From DATFVA01 sp963743325 (lineage in GTDB: Bacteria; Bacteroidota; Ignavibacteria; Ignavibacteriales; Ignavibacteriaceae): a DNA stretch of 64,000 bases. Below the pieces are notes generated by a model. That model was not told where the DNA came from. It ran no database searches and saw nothing but the letters and a program-made list of their open reading frames with translations. A program made the position numbers and the translations under genes. Positions 25,856-36,094 of the stretch are shown here, one piece after another (the stretch's first letter is position 1; every line of letters begins with the position of its first letter). Location of the stretch: assembly GCA_963743325.1 (NCBI GenBank), contig CAVUOZ010000004.1, positions 62,001 through 126,000 of the forward strand, given 5' to 3'.

Positions 25856-26455
25856 TTAGTCCTTAAAATTTATCAGTTCTTTTTCCTCAATGTTCACAGG
25901 TGAATTAAATTTTTCTGTGAATAAAATTTCATTGAGAGCCTTTCTGTTTCTAACAGTGGTTTCTTTCTCACGCAGTACAGGGGGAAGGTCGTTCAGATCT
26001 CCTTTGTATCCTAATGCCACTACTGTTACCGGAATAAAATCATCGGGTATATCAAAGATTTCTCTTGCACGTTCTGAATTAAATCCGCCCATCTGTCTCA
26101 CAAATAAACCCATATGTGCTGCCTGCATAGTAAGATAGGCAGCGGCCTGCCCGGCATCATAAAATGCAAACTTATTAAGCTGGTTGTTTAAGCTGTTACG
26201 TAATTTGGTTATTGTTAATATAAGCAAAGGTGCCTTCATTGCCCAGAGTTTATTGTTATCGTTGAGCAGGGACACCATTTTATAAAAATTATTTGTATCA
26301 TCACTCGTTGAAATTATAAATCTCCAGGGCTGTTCGTTCATTGAGGACGGTGACCACCTGGCTGCTTCAAATAAACCAAGAAGTGTTTTTGTATCTATCT
26401 TTTCCTTTGAAAAAGATCTGGGACTATACCTGTTTTTAATGATTTCATGTAGCAT
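25856..26455 (-). CDS. Nitroreductase family protein
   Basis: A 199-residue FMN-dependent oxidoreductase of the nitroreductase fold. It starts with the family signature EIIKNRYSPRSFSKEKID (FMN phosphate-binding arginines). AARWSPSSMNEQPWRFIIS is the flavin-facing segment, and GQAAAYLTMQAAHMGLFVRQ and VVALGYKG follow. Members reduce nitro compounds, quinones or enals with NAD(P)H. It is the first gene of the nitroreductase/pirin/marR operon. Upstream lies an intergenic region with two large hairpins and then the YceI gene on the same strand. Confidence 0.92.
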   Translation of the reverse strand: MLHEIIKNRYSPRSFSKEKIDTKTLLGLFEAARWSPSSMNEQPWRFIISTSDDTNNFYKMVSLLNDNNKLWAMKAPLLILTITKLRNSLNNQLNKFAFYDAGQAAAYLTMQAAHMGLFVRQMGGFNSERAREIFDIPDDFIPVTVVALGYKGDLNDLPPVLREKETTVRNRKALNEILFTEKFNSPVNIEEKELINFKD

Positions 26456-26540
26456 AGAGTTTCCTTTTTATACAAGGAGAAGCCTGCCTAAAAAGCGTAG
26501 ATGTCATTTCGATCCCGACCATTAATCTATGTCTTATTTC

Positions 26541-26657
26541 GGTGGCTTCGATACGTCCCGCCTGGTGAGAACAAGAGCGGGACACTCAGCCACCGCTGAA
26601 ACTTTCTGCGGTTGTCGAGTGTTCTGAGCGGAAGCGAAGAACGAATCGAGACAACCG
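26541..26657. repeat. Pair of nested hairpins, likely dispersed palindromic repeat element
   Basis: Two stem-loops lie side by side in a GC-richer patch. Hairpin 1 (26541-26594) has an outer stem GGTGGCT/AGCCACC and an inner stem GTCCCGC/GCGGGAC. Hairpin 2 (26609-26657) has an outer stem CGGTTGTC/GACAACCG and an inner stem GTTCT/AGAAC. Flanking segments (GATGTCATTTCGATCCCGAC at 26498 and its imperfect inverse near 26710-26740) suggest a larger inverted-repeat unit. Such intergenic elements recur in Bacteroidota genomes; only one copy is in this window. It may also terminate or stabilise the YceI transcript. Confidence 0.65.
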
Positions 26658-26764
26658 AACTTTAAGCAGATTTCTCATCCCGACAAATTCTGAACACAAA
26701 AAATGTCGGGATGTCAAATCGAAACGACATAGACATCTATAGAAACTGCCTCCCCCCTTGAAGA

Positions 26765-27319
26765 CTATTCTGATTTTATTAATTCAACCTGACAAACCAG
26801 CTTGATCATCTTACCAACCACGGCACCGCCTGTTTCCATTAGACTATTCCATTTTAGGTCATAGTCAAAGCGGTTAAGTTTTCCTTCCACCTGAAATCCT
26901 GCTCTATCATTTCCCCAGGGATCTTTAATCCTGCCTCCGTAAGTGACATCTAGTTCAATTGGTTTTGATATCCCTTTGATTGTGAGATCTCCTTTTAATT
27001 TAAATTCATCATCACTGATTCTTTCTAAGGATGAACTGACAAATTTTATTTCAGGGTAATTTGCGGCATCGAAGAAATCAGAACTTTTCAGGTGATTATC
27101 TCTGTCGGTATTTCCCGTATCAATACTTGCCGTTTTTATTGTAACTTCAATTTCACTGTCGATAAAATCTTCACCCGCATCAACATTAATATCGAATTCC
27201 TTAAACTGTCCTTCTACCTCAGCGATAACCATATGTCTTGCTGAAAATCCCAGTTTTGTATGTGCTGTATCCAGCTTCCAGCTGGATTTTAACAGATTGC
27301 CAACACTTATCTTTTCCAT
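26765..27319 (-). CDS. YceI family protein
   Basis: A lipocalin-like YceI protein of 184 residues. I chose the ATG at 27319 (MEKISVGNLLKSSWKLDTAH), with AAGGAAAA upstream, over an in-frame ATG at 27379. Family landmarks are LDTAHTKLGFSARHMVIAEV, SDFFDAANYPEIKFVSSSLE and LKGDLTIKGISKPIELDVTYGG. YceI proteins bind isoprenoid lipids such as polyprenyl quinones. No signal peptide is evident with this start, so it would be cytoplasmic, unlike E. coli YceI. Same strand as the nitroreductase operon, 309 bases upstream of it. Confidence 0.9.
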   Translation of the reverse strand: MEKISVGNLLKSSWKLDTAHTKLGFSARHMVIAEVEGQFKEFDINVDAGEDFIDSEIEVTIKTASIDTGNTDRDNHLKSSDFFDAANYPEIKFVSSSLERISDDEFKLKGDLTIKGISKPIELDVTYGGRIKDPWGNDRAGFQVEGKLNRFDYDLKWNSLMETGGAVVGKMIKLVCQVELIKSE

Positions 27320-27800
27320 CTTAAATTTTCCTTTTAATATGTTTATATTAATTAACACACCAAATATATGCAATAACATATATAGTTACAACAATGAATA
27401 TATATTAAATGATTGTTATCACATATAATAGAGTAAATGTTATCAAAATTGTAGGAAAATCGAACATTTATATAAGAATAGTGTTCTTAAAAGGAATGAA
27501 TTTGATGAAGTGTATTAGAATCAGTTAATTAAAGCGTAGCACAGGAAAACACACTATTAGCCGTATAGGTCAAATGAGTGAATCTAATAATTACGGCTCA
27601 GGCAGGAAACTATCAAGAGTCTCTGAAAGAGATTCTTTTTAGGGATCCGGGGTCATATGGTTGTATATTGCATCGTCATAATCATCTTCAAATGCACAAC
27701 GTTGAAATATAAATTAAGTGATCGGTATATTTTAACTTTGATAAAAAATCATTAAATAAAAAGCACTAAAAATTTCAATTTAAGCAATAAATCTGATTTT
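27320..27800. other. Intergenic region with a possible structured RNA
   Basis: About 480 bases between divergent genes. The section 27521-27640 stands out: AGCCGTA pairs with TACGGCT across about 25 bases, then CAGGCAGG, then a terminator-like hairpin. No open frame there looks coding. The rest is AT-rich with nothing recognised. Confidence 0.4.
27615..27640 (+). terminator. Terminator-like hairpin in the 27.5 kb intergenic region
   Basis: AAGAGTCTC (27615-27623) pairs with GAGATTCTT (27629-27637), with one G-U pair, a 5-base loop and then TTT. There is no gene end just upstream, so it may end a small RNA. Confidence 0.55.
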
Positions 27801-29129
27801 ATGATTAGAATAAAAATTCCACAAAATAATATTCCTGAGCGAGAATATATTATAGATGTTCTTTTTACAGAATTTTTAGGGATTGAATATATAATTGAAT
27901 ATCATCTGGAGGATTATTACTTAATAACTTTTAATAATAAGAAATTGATAATAAAAGATTTCTTCTTTAATATTTTGGGTGAAAATAAATATTTAGATAT
28001 ATCTAATCTGCCCACAAAAATCAATCACCTAAAAAACTCTTACACCGGCAATAAATCATTACCGGTTATATATGGAACAGATTTTTTGGAAATTGATGAT
28101 ACCACGATTATTTCTCATCAGGATATTTTCGCTTCATCATTCTTTATGTTGACACGATGGGAAGAATTTGTTAATCCAATTAGAGATAAATATGAAAGAT
28201 TCCCTGGTGTTGAATCCGTTGCTTATAAATTCCAATTTATAGACTTTCCGGTTGTAAATGAATATGCTAATTATTTGTGGTTATTAATTAAAAAAAATGG
28301 TTATGAAGGAAATATTAAGTCACGGAGGTTCCGGATAATACCAACCTGCGATGTTGATCATTTATTTTTATATACGGATCTCACTGCTCTTAAATATGTT
28401 GTTCGTCAGTATCTGAAGAAGCGATCGTTTACTAAGGCATGTAAGGAAGTAATTTTGTACTCTAAAACAAAAATTGATTACAACCATGATCCTTATTTTT
28501 CTTTTTTAAAGATGATGGAAACAGCAGAAAAGTATGACAACCAATATAATTTTTTCTTTTTGATGGGAAAAAACACGGAGTTTGATAACAAGTTTTTATT
28601 AGAAGGTGAAGTATTTTCAAATTTGCTGGCTGAAATTAATCAAAGAGGTCATATAGTCGGCTTTCATCCCGGATTTGATACATATAATAATCCGATTTTA
28701 TGGAACGAATTAAAACAAAAATTCGATTCTTATGTAGGAAAAGTGACTGTTCGGGGAAGGCAACATTTTTTGCGGTTTGATAATCCGATAACATGGAGAA
28801 TCTGGGATGATAATAATATGAATTGGGATAGTACATTACTCTACCCTGATGTAATAGGATTTAGAAGCGGGAGCTGCTATAATTATACAACATTCGATAT
28901 TATAAAAAGAAAAAAATTGAAGCTTCAGGAATACCCTTTAATTATTATGGACGCTGCTTTAAAATGGTACTTAAGAATGTCACAGGAAAAAGCTATAGAA
29001 GAGGTAAAAAGGATTAAAAATATTGTCAGAAATTATAATGGAGATTTCGTATTTCTGTGGCATAACTCTGGCTTTTTTTACCCTGATTGGGTGACACCGG
29101 AAAAAGTCCATGAAACTTTATTTCAATGA
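27801..29129 (+). CDS. Polysaccharide deacetylase-like (NodB-fold) protein with N-terminal extension
   Basis: A 442-residue soluble protein. The C-terminal 270 residues look like a divergent carbohydrate esterase family 4 fold: IPTCDVDHLFLYTDL supplies the DxD-type metal residues, RGHIVGFHPGFDTYNN the H-x-x-x-D-type motif, and VIGFRSGSCYNY and FLWHNSGFF the later motifs. The N-terminal 170 residues match the extension (DUF7033-like) often found in proteins of this kind in polysaccharide clusters. It would remove acetyl groups from a glycan or a precursor. There is no signal peptide, so it should act inside the cell. It stands alone upstream of the secreted beta-helix genes. Confidence 0.75.
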   Translation: MIRIKIPQNNIPEREYIIDVLFTEFLGIEYIIEYHLEDYYLITFNNKKLIIKDFFFNILGENKYLDISNLPTKINHLKNSYTGNKSLPVIYGTDFLEIDDTTIISHQDIFASSFFMLTRWEEFVNPIRDKYERFPGVESVAYKFQFIDFPVVNEYANYLWLLIKKNGYEGNIKSRRFRIIPTCDVDHLFLYTDLTALKYVVRQYLKKRSFTKACKEVILYSKTKIDYNHDPYFSFLKMMETAEKYDNQYNFFFLMGKNTEFDNKFLLEGEVFSNLLAEINQRGHIVGFHPGFDTYNNPILWNELKQKFDSYVGKVTVRGRQHFLRFDNPITWRIWDDNNMNWDSTLLYPDVIGFRSGSCYNYTTFDIIKRKKLKLQEYPLIIMDAALKWYLRMSQEKAIEEVKRIKNIVRNYNGDFVFLWHNSGFFYPDWVTPEKVHETLFQ

Positions 29130-29236
29130 ATTTTTAGATGAGGAAATCTTTATTGGAAATCAATAATGATTAAGCTAAACTCATCTCTAAAATTCCATAA
29201 AAAGAGAACTAAATCTATTTTGTGAAAATAAATATC

Positions 29237-29273
29237 TACGAAAATTATTATCAGTACTACGAAAATAATATCT
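29237..29273 (+). promoter_or_regulatory. Paired upstream activator-type sites, copy 1
   Basis: Two related 16-mers, TACGAAAATTATTATC (29237-29252) and TACGAAAATAATATCT (29258-29273), are spaced 21 bp start to start, about two helical turns. They lie 97-118 bp upstream of a -24/-12-type promoter. The same arrangement occurs at 37957-37992. Confidence 0.5.
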
Positions 29274-29354
29274 GTCCGACTCAGTGCCTACATCACAACT
29301 CAAAAAAAAATTCAAAATTTCTCTCTGAAGAGCATATTCTGTAACCCTTAACAC

Positions 29355-29369
29355 TGGCATATAAGTTGT
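29355..29369 (+). promoter_or_regulatory. Sigma-54-like -24/-12 promoter, copy 1
   Basis: TGGCATATAAGTTGT keeps the GG at -24, TGGCA, and TTG at the -12 position with the correct spacing; the final C of the consensus TTGC is T. The matching site before the second beta-helix gene is TGGCATTTAAGTTGA. Confidence 0.5.
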
Positions 29370-30002
29370 CCTCAAAAAGTGTTTCATTATTAAACAACTG
29401 AATTCCATAAAATACATTCTGGCAATTTAGTTCGAGAGAATAGGTCTAGATAAAATAAGTCTTCATACACAGAGGAGTGGGAGATTGTCCTGCTTTAAGA
29501 ACCTATACATGTGTTTCACAAGTAAATTTGAAATTCTCCTCATTGAAGATCCACCAGTTAAATTTAAGTACAGAATTCAGGTTTGTAGCAAACTTTAATC
29601 TTTTAGAGGTTCTTCAAATCAACAACCAAAGGAGATGTCTTTGTACTATTCTATGATTAACTACTTAATGGCATGAGATTTTACAAGAAATTCAAAACAT
29701 CTATCCAGATAAAATTAACTAATCCACAAGAATTAAACGATATTATTCAAATAAAGAGAAGATCAATTTTTCAACAAATCTCTGATCATGATAATCCTTA
29801 AAATGGAGAAATGTAAAACCTATAACCATATTTGTCGTCTCGGGTAAATTTTACTGACAATTATGGTTGAATGTAAAAGATGTGTGCAAATCTGAATTAA
29901 AATAAAATACTCTTAATGGGTACATTATTTGATAAAATCGATCTAATTTGGACAATTTGTTCTTATACAGTGCTTAAACTAAGTGAATTTAGAGGAGCCC
30001 CT

Positions 30003-33000
30003 ATGAATATTCACAAATACTACTTTGAACATATAAAAAATTTATTTCAAGTAATTATTTTTTATTATGTAATAACTTTATTCTGTGTCCCTGTATACGC
30101 CGCGAACCATTATGTAGACAAGAATGCCAGCGGAAGCAATAATGGAACGAGCTGGAGTAATGCGTGGCAAAACCTGTCAAATGTACAATGGAGTACATTA
30201 GGAGCAGGAGACACACTATTCATATCAGGGGGCACCAGTTCGACCATATATAATGAAACACTGACAATCGGAGCCAGCGGAAATGCAAACGGGCTGCTGG
30301 TAGTAACCAAAGGAAGAACAACAGGACATAACGGAGAAGTAATACTTGATGGGGGAAACACAGGCTTTGGAATATATGTACAGAATGATCAATATGTAAA
30401 GGTAAGTGATCTGACGATCAGGAATATGGACCTTGGGGCCAGAATATTAGATCCAGCCAATGTAATCCGGATAGAGAACTGCAATATGTATAATCTCCAC
30501 GGAGGAGGTATAGATATATCAGGATACAACGGAACATATAATACAGATCAGGTGGATTCAGTATTTATAGTAAATTGTTCAGTTGTCAGTCACGAAACAA
30601 ACGGAAATCAGACAGATGGAATCGATATAGCGTATTGCCAGAACATATTCATTACAGACAGTTATGTTTCAGTAGATAATGTTGGAGAGGCACATACAGA
30701 TATAATACAGACATACCAGATAGCAAAAAACGTAACATTGAAGAGGAACAGGTTAGAAAACCTGATAGATAAGACAATAAACCCTTCAAGCGGGGCAAAT
30801 GGACTGATGATGGATAAGCTTGTGGGGACAATAACAATAGACAACAATGTATTAAGAACGCCTAATTTCAATGCAGGAGCAGGAATATGTGCAGCGTTAT
30901 TTGCATATTCACAGTCAGACCCGCCGTTAGTATATTTTTATAATAACACCTGTATATGGGATAATGCAACCAACGCATTTTCATTCGGATCAAGCAGTTA
31001 CCCGGTAGCATCAGGGTCAAAGTATAAGAACAACATATTCTACAGCACAGGGTTAACGGGAGGGGCAGACCCGGTAAACTTTGGACCGAACTCGAGTTGT
31101 TCAAATGTAAGCAACAATATATTTTACAGTTCAGCGGGAAGCTGGAGTGGAGGGTCAAACTGTTCATCGCCGCACGCCAATCCAATGTTTACAAATCCGG
31201 GTTCAGACTGGACGCTTCAGGGAGGATCACCGGCAATAGATGCGGGAATAGATTTAGGGAGTGAATACCAGAAGGACAGGGCAGGAAATCTAAGAACAGG
31301 AACCTGGGATCTGGGAGCTTATGAATATGTAGGAGGAGGAGGAGGAAATAATCCACCAAATCCACCAACAAACCCTAACCCCGGAAACGGAGCCGTAAAT
31401 CAACCTACCAGCTTAACATTAACGTGGAGCTGCACGGATCCAAACGGAGACCCACTGACATACGATGTATACTTCGGAACCACGAACAATCCTCCTTTAG
31501 TATCAGGAAATCAAACGGGTACGTCTTATAATCCCGGAGGGTTAAGCAACAGCACAACATATTACTGGAAGATAGTAGCAAAAGATAATCACGGTGCATC
31601 TACTGCAGGACCTGTCTGGAGTTTTTCTACGGCAGCTGCAGGGAATAACCCGCCCAATCAGCCATCGAATCCTAATCCCGAAGATGGGGCAATGAATGTA
31701 GCGGTTAATCTGACATTGACATGGAGCTGCTCAGATCCGGAAGGTGATCCATTAACGTATGATGTTTACTTCGGAACCTCAAACAATCCACCGTTAGTTG
31801 TAAGCAATCAAACAAGTGCAAGCTATGACCTGGTTCAGTTAGATAACAATACAACATATTATTGGAAGATAACAGCAAAAGATAATTCAGGGAATTCTAC
31901 TGTTGGTACGGTGTGGAATTTTATAACAGTAGCAGCTGCAGGGGATTTAATTCCTCCGGAATTGGCCTTGGTTCAGATAGTAGAACCTGATAATGTGGTA
32001 CTGGATTTTTCTGAACCATTAGATACAGTTTCAGTATTAAATTTATCAGATTATCACATCTCGAACCAGGTAGAAGTTACAGGAGTAGAGATATATCCTT
32101 CCCATAAGAGAATCTGTCTCAACACAACTAATCACGATACGGATTTCGTATATTCAATAACAGTTAACAATATAAAAGATACTTCAGGAAACGTAATAAC
32201 ATCTCAATATAATTCTGCATTTTATAAATTAGTAGATATCTCTCCTGTTACTTATACGGAATACCTGATGGAGGAGGTCGAAGCATCTTCAACCTCGGAT
32301 ACAACTACAAGTCCTGCAAAAACTCTCGACGGTTTGGGAATGGGCGATCCGGATCCTAGCTCAAGATGGGCAAGTGAGTTTTTGCCGCAATGGATTCAAT
32401 ATGATCTTGGATCCACGCAGACAATTAATCTAATTGCCTCATCATTTTATCGTTGGGATCAGGGCCGTGTTTATCAATATTCAATTCAGACTTCAGATAA
32501 TTCTGTTCTATGGAATGATGTTGTAACAAATGCCAGTTCTTCCAGTCAGGAATGGACTCTCAATGAATTCGGTTCGCTTGAAGCCCGATATGTGAGAATA
32601 ATATGTCTGAGTAATAACGAAGCTGATTGGGCCGGACTTTGGGAAACGCATATTTTTGGGCCGGATTCCATAACTCCCGTTGAGTTTACTTCATTTACCG
32701 CAAATCCGGAAAATGGAGATGTACATTTATCCTGGATAACTTCGACTGAAAAGAATAATCATATGTTCTTAATTGAGAAGAAAAAAGGTGACAATGGATT
32801 CTCAGTCATCGGTTCTGTCCCCGGTAATGGAACAACCACCGAGCCACACTCATATTCTTTTATAGATAAATCCGTTAGCACTGGCACATATTCATACAGA
32901 ATAAAGCAAGTGGATTTTAATGGCAAATTCGGTTATAGCAATACAATTGAGATTGCAGTCGTTTGGCCAACTGAATTTGTTGTGGAACAAAATTACCCGA

Positions 33001-33233
33001 ATCCTTTTAACCCCACTACAACAATCCAGTTTTTTGTTCCGCACAATAGTATGGTCAGACTTGCAGTTTTTAATGTAATTGGAGAAGAAGTTGCATTATT
33101 AGTTAATGAAGAAAAACAAATCGGTGTTTATAATATAGAATTTAACGCGAAAGATATGCCAAGCGGAATATATTTTTATAGATTTCAGTCAGGAAACTTC
33201 ACTATGACGAAGAAAATGATTTTGCTGAAATAA
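30003..33233 (+). CDS. Secreted beta-helix / FN3 / discoidin protein with T9SS sorting domain (copy A)
   Basis: A surface or secreted protein of 1076 residues. I chose the ATG at 30003 (GAGGAG upstream, signal peptide through VYAA); an in-frame ATG at 29916 would add 29 residues. Domains: right-handed parallel beta-helix, residues about 33-441 (ANHYVDKNASGSNNGTSWSN start, many NNI/NCx turns); a Gly-rich linker; two fibronectin type III-like repeats, about 449-645; a Big-like domain, about 655-750; an F5/8 discoidin-type domain, about 760-890 (SRWASEFLPQWIQYDLGS); and a T9SS type A C-terminal domain with NYPNPFNPTT near 998 and a KKMILLK end. Bases 30099-31680 are nearly identical to another gene. 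The helix domain could bind or cut a polysaccharide; no catalytic set was recognised. Confidence 0.9.
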   Translation: MNIHKYYFEHIKNLFQVIIFYYVITLFCVPVYAANHYVDKNASGSNNGTSWSNAWQNLSNVQWSTLGAGDTLFISGGTSSTIYNETLTIGASGNANGLLVVTKGRTTGHNGEVILDGGNTGFGIYVQNDQYVKVSDLTIRNMDLGARILDPANVIRIENCNMYNLHGGGIDISGYNGTYNTDQVDSVFIVNCSVVSHETNGNQTDGIDIAYCQNIFITDSYVSVDNVGEAHTDIIQTYQIAKNVTLKRNRLENLIDKTINPSSGANGLMMDKLVGTITIDNNVLRTPNFNAGAGICAALFAYSQSDPPLVYFYNNTCIWDNATNAFSFGSSSYPVASGSKYKNNIFYSTGLTGGADPVNFGPNSSCSNVSNNIFYSSAGSWSGGSNCSSPHANPMFTNPGSDWTLQGGSPAIDAGIDLGSEYQKDRAGNLRTGTWDLGAYEYVGGGGGNNPPNPPTNPNPGNGAVNQPTSLTLTWSCTDPNGDPLTYDVYFGTTNNPPLVSGNQTGTSYNPGGLSNSTTYYWKIVAKDNHGASTAGPVWSFSTAAAGNNPPNQPSNPNPEDGAMNVAVNLTLTWSCSDPEGDPLTYDVYFGTSNNPPLVVSNQTSASYDLVQLDNNTTYYWKITAKDNSGNSTVGTVWNFITVAAAGDLIPPELALVQIVEPDNVVLDFSEPLDTVSVLNLSDYHISNQVEVTGVEIYPSHKRICLNTTNHDTDFVYSITVNNIKDTSGNVITSQYNSAFYKLVDISPVTYTEYLMEEVEASSTSDTTTSPAKTLDGLGMGDPDPSSRWASEFLPQWIQYDLGSTQTINLIASSFYRWDQGRVYQYSIQTSDNSVLWNDVVTNASSSSQEWTLNEFGSLEARYVRIICLSNNEADWAGLWETHIFGPDSITPVEFTSFTANPENGDVHLSWITSTEKNNHMFLIEKKKGDNGFSVIGSVPGNGTTTEPHSYSFIDKSVSTGTYSYRIKQVDFNGKFGYSNTIEIAVVWPTEFVVEQNYPNPFNPTTTIQFFVPHNSMVRLAVFNVIGEEVALLVNEEKQIGVYNIEFNAKDMPSGIYFYRFQSGNFTMTKKMILLK
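30099..31680 (+). repeat. Beta-helix cassette copy A
   Basis: 1582 bases matching 38247-39828 with only about two substitutions seen (one near 30173, one near 31517). The first 1217 bases (30109-31325) also match 42642-43858 with about one substitution. Sequence on either side of the cassette is unrelated between copies. Confidence 0.95.
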
Positions 33234-33261
33234 AAAATAAAATTTAATCTGTAGTTTGATA

Positions 33262-33287
33262 TAAGGGATGCTCAAAGGCATCCCTTA
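33262..33287 (+). terminator. Terminator after beta-helix gene A
   Basis: TAAGGGATGC pairs with GCATCCCTTA around a 6-base loop, followed by GTTGTTTT, 28 bases after the stop. Confidence 0.85.
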
Positions 33288-33373
33288 GTTGTTTTAAAAT
33301 CAATTATTAATAAGCGGGGAATTAATCAGCTAAAGATTATTTCTTAATCCAATCAATAGTACTATACGGGGGA

Positions 33374-35649
33374 CTATTTTAAGAATAACATTTTCTTTGT
33401 CTCAGTAAAGTCTCCGGATCGAATCCTGTAAAAATAGATTCCACTTGAAAGTCTAATAGCATCAAATTCAACTTCATAAGTCCCTGCTGATTTAGTCTCG
33501 TCAACCAGATTGGCAACTTCATGTCCAAGCAAATCAAATACTTTCAGGCTAATATAACCGGTTTTAAAAATCTGAAATTTGATCTTCGTTGAAGGATTAA
33601 ACGGGTTCGGAAAGTTTTGTTGTAGAAAAAAATTGTCTGCATTTTCCTGATTATAATTATTCGTTAGAGAGGTAACGTTTCCATCCATTTTTTTAAGTAT
33701 GGTTCCATTCATGCCTAAAAACCAGCCTGTATTTTCATTTGTAAAACAAACTGAATTTAAATCATTTTTTGTTATACTATCAAATGATAAAAAGTTATTC
33801 CCAAAATCGTCACTCATTAAAATATTTCCATTACATGCTGCCAGCCAAATGGTTGTTGGATTTGTGAAACACAATGACCTTATGTCTTTCAGTAACTATT
33901 GCTAATTCGTGCAAGCCAATTTTCTCCACCATCTGATGTAACTAAAATAGTCCCTCCCTCACCTGCGCACATTCCGACAGCTGCATCAAAGAATTTAACA
34001 GAATTCAAGTTCAATACTGTCCCGCTTTTTTTTGAAAACCAGGATTCTCCTCCATCGGTAGATTTCAGGATATTTCCATCCTTTCCAACTATCCATCCCA
34101 ACTTATTGTCATCAAAAAATATCGATGAACCGCCGGAAGAACCGACTTTAATCCAGCTATCACCACCATCAGTGGTTTTATAGATACCCGAATTGTAATC
34201 ATCTTCGTAAGTGAACCATCCTTCGTAATTGTTTATAAAAAATAAAGATGTGGCTACAGTTGACTCTTCATTCGGGTTAAACTTAGATTTGTTTAATGAT
34301 ACTAAACTCCAATTATTACCACCGTCAATCGTTTTGTAAATTCCATAATCACCTCCGCTTACCCAGCCATGAAGCTCATCAATAAAATATACTGAGGTAA
34401 ATGCGGGCCCCCCGTCACCACTAAAATATTGTGTCTCCCAAATTTCACCTGAATTTGTAGTCTTTAATATAACTCCACCTGTACTTGACTGGTATATATT
34501 TCTGTTCCCGACAGCGTAACCAACGTATTCATTTATCATCTGTGATGAATAGATATTTTCAGCAACGACCGGACCGCTGCCACTTAATTGTTTTACCCAC
34601 CGCTGACCATTATCATTAGTTATAAAAATAGAACCGTCACCACCCACAGCCCAACCTCGCCCGCATTTTGTGACTAAAATGGAAAGTAGAAATTTATCTT
34701 CAACTCCAAATGATTGCTGATTCCAATGTTCACCTCCGTCCGTTGTACTTAATATTATTCTCATATAATCATTACTGTATCCTCCAACTGCGTAGCCATT
34801 GTTTGAATTTTTAAAAAACACACTTCTTAAACCTTCAAAACCATTTCCAGTAATATTATTAGGGCGAATCCGATTGAATATAGAGAATGCTTCCTCATAC
34901 TGTAGAATCCATGTATTACCGCTATCTGTCGTTTTTATAATACAGAATTTAGGTCCAAAAGCTGCTGCGCCTTTACCTCCTGCAGCCCAGCCTGTCTTTT
35001 GGTCAATAAAATCCACCGAATTAATGTTTATGCCTTCTCCTGACCCAAACGAAAAGGATTGCGTATACCAGTGTTCTCCGCCATCTTTTGTCTTTAATAT
35101 AAACGTACTATCACCCGTTCCATTATCCTTACCACAAGCAGCCCATCCTGTCGTTTCACTGATAAAATCCAGTGAAGTTATAGGATATTTAGTATGACTA
35201 TTTTCTTTAACCCAGGTTGTGCCGGAATCAGTAGTTTTCAGAATAATTCCATCCCTTCCCGCAATCCATCCAATTGAACTATTAATGAATTTTATAGTGG
35301 TTAAATTCAGATTTGTACCACTGGTTACTGGAGTCCATTCTTCACCACCATCAGATGTTTTCAATATGATGCCGTTATCACCAGCAACATAACCTTTATT
35401 AGTGTCGGTGAAAGTGACAGCATTTAAATCTGATTCTGTCCCTGAATTCTGTTGATTCCATCGTAATCCACCATTCGTAGACTGCAGAATAAATCCATCT
35501 GCACCCACTATACAGCCAAAATTATCATTGACAAAAAATACTGATCTTAGCTGATTTCCTTCAGGGACAGGATTTTGGTTTACCCATTGTGAAAAGGAAA
35601 ATGAGGTAAAAGTTAAAAAAGTTAAAAAGGTTAAAGTTATTTGTATCAT
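33374..35649 (-). pseudogene. BNR/Ycf48-repeat T9SS protein, broken by one frameshift
   Basis: Two minus-strand frames together make one gene. The upstream part (33889-35649, 586 residues) has a signal peptide (MIQITLTFLTFLTFTSFSFS) and about twelve repeats of the type GWxxGxxGxILKTxDGGxxW, a Ycf48/BNR beta-propeller. The downstream part (33374 to about 33895) continues the repeat in another frame (DIRSLCFTNPTTIWLAACNG) and ends in a T9SS type A domain (NFPNPFNPSTKIKF, KKMLFLK). The frame change lies between about 33888 and 33900. The total length, 2276 bases, is 3 x 758 + 2, which fits loss of one base. Without the shift this would be a surface beta-propeller of about 758 residues. Sequencing error cannot be excluded. 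Confidence 0.85.
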
Positions 35650-36094
35650 TGATCCTCAATACGCAATTATACTACATTTTCATTAAATAATTAAGCTTTT
35701 TATAATAAATTCAGAGAAAAATAAAATTAACACACAGTTTATTTGGATTTTTATCATTATAATTTCCAATCTTAATGCCAGATAATAAGTGCTCATTAAT
35801 CGTTGAAATTTGATACAATTATTGCCCATTTGAAGAATTAGTATCATTTTAAAACATAGCTTAAAGGCTGCCGCTTTCTGCCTTTCACATCTTAGAATTT
35901 AAATAACTCTTTAAAAATTGAATTGAAAGACTTAAATTGAATCAGGAATCCAATTAATCAGACTGCAAGTTTATTAAGATGAGTTATATTCCTCTTAAAA
36001 CCCACCAGGATTGCTGCAGTAACTTAAGGAAAACTAACAAAATTCTTTTTGTAGCATATTTTCTGTTTTTGTAATCTGAGCTCAATATATGTAT
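35650..36094. other. Intergenic stretch, nothing recognised
   Basis: About 445 AT-rich bases upstream of the BNR-repeat gene and downstream of the UbiA-type gene. No coding frame, tRNA or clear hairpin was found. The minus-strand promoter of the BNR gene should be here, but no -24/-12-type site was seen. Confidence 0.4.

Larger units (their letters stand above)
29130..30002. other. Long leader region of the first beta-helix gene
   Basis: Nearly 870 bases with no convincing gene. It contains paired upstream sites and a -24/-12-type promoter (listed separately), followed by a leader of about 630 bases before the start codon at 30003. A minus-strand frame (29187-29417) is open but covers the regulatory sites and looks accidental. 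The leader is AT-rich, with no clear terminator. Confidence 0.5.

Noticed and set aside
27521..27640. Cobalamin, c-di-GMP or other known riboswitch
   Set aside because: Short similarities (CAGGCAGG, ACAGG-AAAAC) are present but the conserved cores of these classes are not, and the downstream gene is over 150 bases away.
29187..29417. Minus-strand frame of 76 codons upstream of beta-helix gene A
   Set aside because: It covers the paired sites and promoter-like motif conserved before gene B, where no equivalent frame exists.
30110..31599. Several antisense frames inside the beta-helix cassettes
   Set aside because: They recur identically in all three copies only because the DNA is copied; the plus-strand frame has the signal peptides, domains and tails.
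33885..33900. Programmed ribosomal frameshifting in the BNR-repeat gene
   Set aside because: No clear slippery heptamer is seen at the junction, and the two neighbouring T9SS genes are broken as well; mutation or sequencing error is simpler.
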